Assembly: GCA_900110975.1 (NCBI GenBank)
Contig: FOFK01000004.1
Coordinates: forward strand, 192,684-256,683
Origin: Lachnospiraceae bacterium RM5
GTDB taxonomy: Bacteria > Bacillota > Clostridia > Lachnospirales > Lachnospiraceae
Length of the DNA stretch: 64,000 bases
Direction of reading: 5' to 3'
The notes under the pieces are model-generated. The model worked only from the letters and a program-made list of their open reading frames with translations, was not told where the DNA came from and did not search any database. A program made the position numbers and the translations under genes. Below are positions 63,923 through 64,000 of the stretch, one piece after another (positions within the stretch are counted from its first letter, which is position 1; every line of letters begins with the position of its first letter).

Positions 63923-64000
63923 TTATTTATTTCCGTCAATTTTCATTGTAAGTGCAATTCTTCCTTTTTCTTCATCAATACTGAGTATTGCAACATCAAC
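63923..64000 (-). CDS. C-terminal end of an S1-domain RNA-binding protein (partial)
   Basis: Reading leftward from the window edge gives VDVAILSIDEEKGRIALTMK then IDGNK-stop (stop at 63923-63925). The pattern V-x-A-I-L-S-I-D-E-E-K-G-R-I-A-L-(T/S)-M-K is the last strand of an S1 RNA-binding domain, as in ribosomal protein S1, Tex or YugI-like proteins. Only 25 residues are inside the window, so which protein cannot be said. Confidence 0.7.
   Translation of the reverse strand, partial: VDVAILSIDEEKGRIALTMKIDGNK

Overview
The window is low-GC, densely coded Firmicute DNA. AGGAGG-type ribosome sites, the gene content (minimal SufBC-type iron-sulfur genes next to mnmA, a long HPF, a secreted GH13 amylase with starch-binding modules, an S66 peptidase-acetyltransferase fusion, surface proteins ending in a KTGD sorting signal) and the many AlbA_2-type accessory genes suggest an anaerobic member of the Lachnospiraceae (Clostridia), probably a gut or rumen carbohydrate degrader. 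The genus cannot be settled from the sequence alone.

Bases 1-25,500 are an accessory region full of gene debris. Two soluble zinc-metallopeptidase-like proteins and a Nudix hydrolase come first. A graveyard follows at about 2.0-5.0 kb, with 5' fragments of a nitrilase-type hydrolase, an AbiF-like gene, AlbA_2 proteins, a HIT protein and a low-molecular-weight protein tyrosine phosphatase (LMW-PTP), plus one intact nucleotidyltransferase. Intact relatives of two of these fragments sit 10-22 kb downstream (nitrilase at 24182, LMW-PTPs at 15871 and 24986). A defence island lies at 5.0-15.6 kb: a small structured RNA with its own promoter ahead of an AbiF-family HEPN protein, a small HTH regulator, type I restriction-modification genes hsdR-hsdM-hsdS, and a 1229-residue STAND-like NTPase placed as the fourth gene of the hsd operon. 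Next come a solute-binding lipoprotein, a hybrid histidine kinase and an HD-GYP response regulator in one operon, which look like a ligand-sensing pathway acting on cyclic-di-GMP. A broken AlbA_2 gene, a DUF4143 ATPase behind four direct repeats, the nitrilase and an LMW-PTP finish this part.

Bases 25,500-41,400 look like chromosomal backbone: a WYL regulator, the S66-GNAT fusion, a large secreted alpha-amylase, an anion transporter, NAD salvage (pncB, nadE), yccF, sufC-sufB/D-type genes, mnmA, and a secreted clan-A glycosidase-like protein behind a strong promoter and a leader of about 290 bases.

Bases 41,400-56,900 are mainly a leftward surface-polysaccharide and surface-protein region. 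A Cna-B-type cell-wall protein, a BY-kinase-like protein lacking the Walker A lysine, a secreted one-pass protein and a Wzz/CpsC-like protein form one unit. Beyond a rightward metallophosphoesterase gene, three glycosyltransferases, an EpsG-like polymerase, a flippase, an acyltransferase, an alpha/beta hydrolase and an acyl-CoA ligase form a second.

Bases 57,000-64,000 are housekeeping: hpf, secA, prfB with the classic +1 programmed frameshift, a CheW-like protein, an ACT-domain regulator, homoserine dehydrogenase, and the end of an S1-domain gene on the minus strand.

The best candidates for new biology are the AbiF/small-RNA pair with an orphan second RNA copy upstream of a dead toxin gene; the STAND protein inside the hsd operon; the surface-protein unit with its degenerate kinase and a four-fold tandem Shine-Dalgarno leader; and the direct repeats wrapped around the DUF4143 ATPase promoter.
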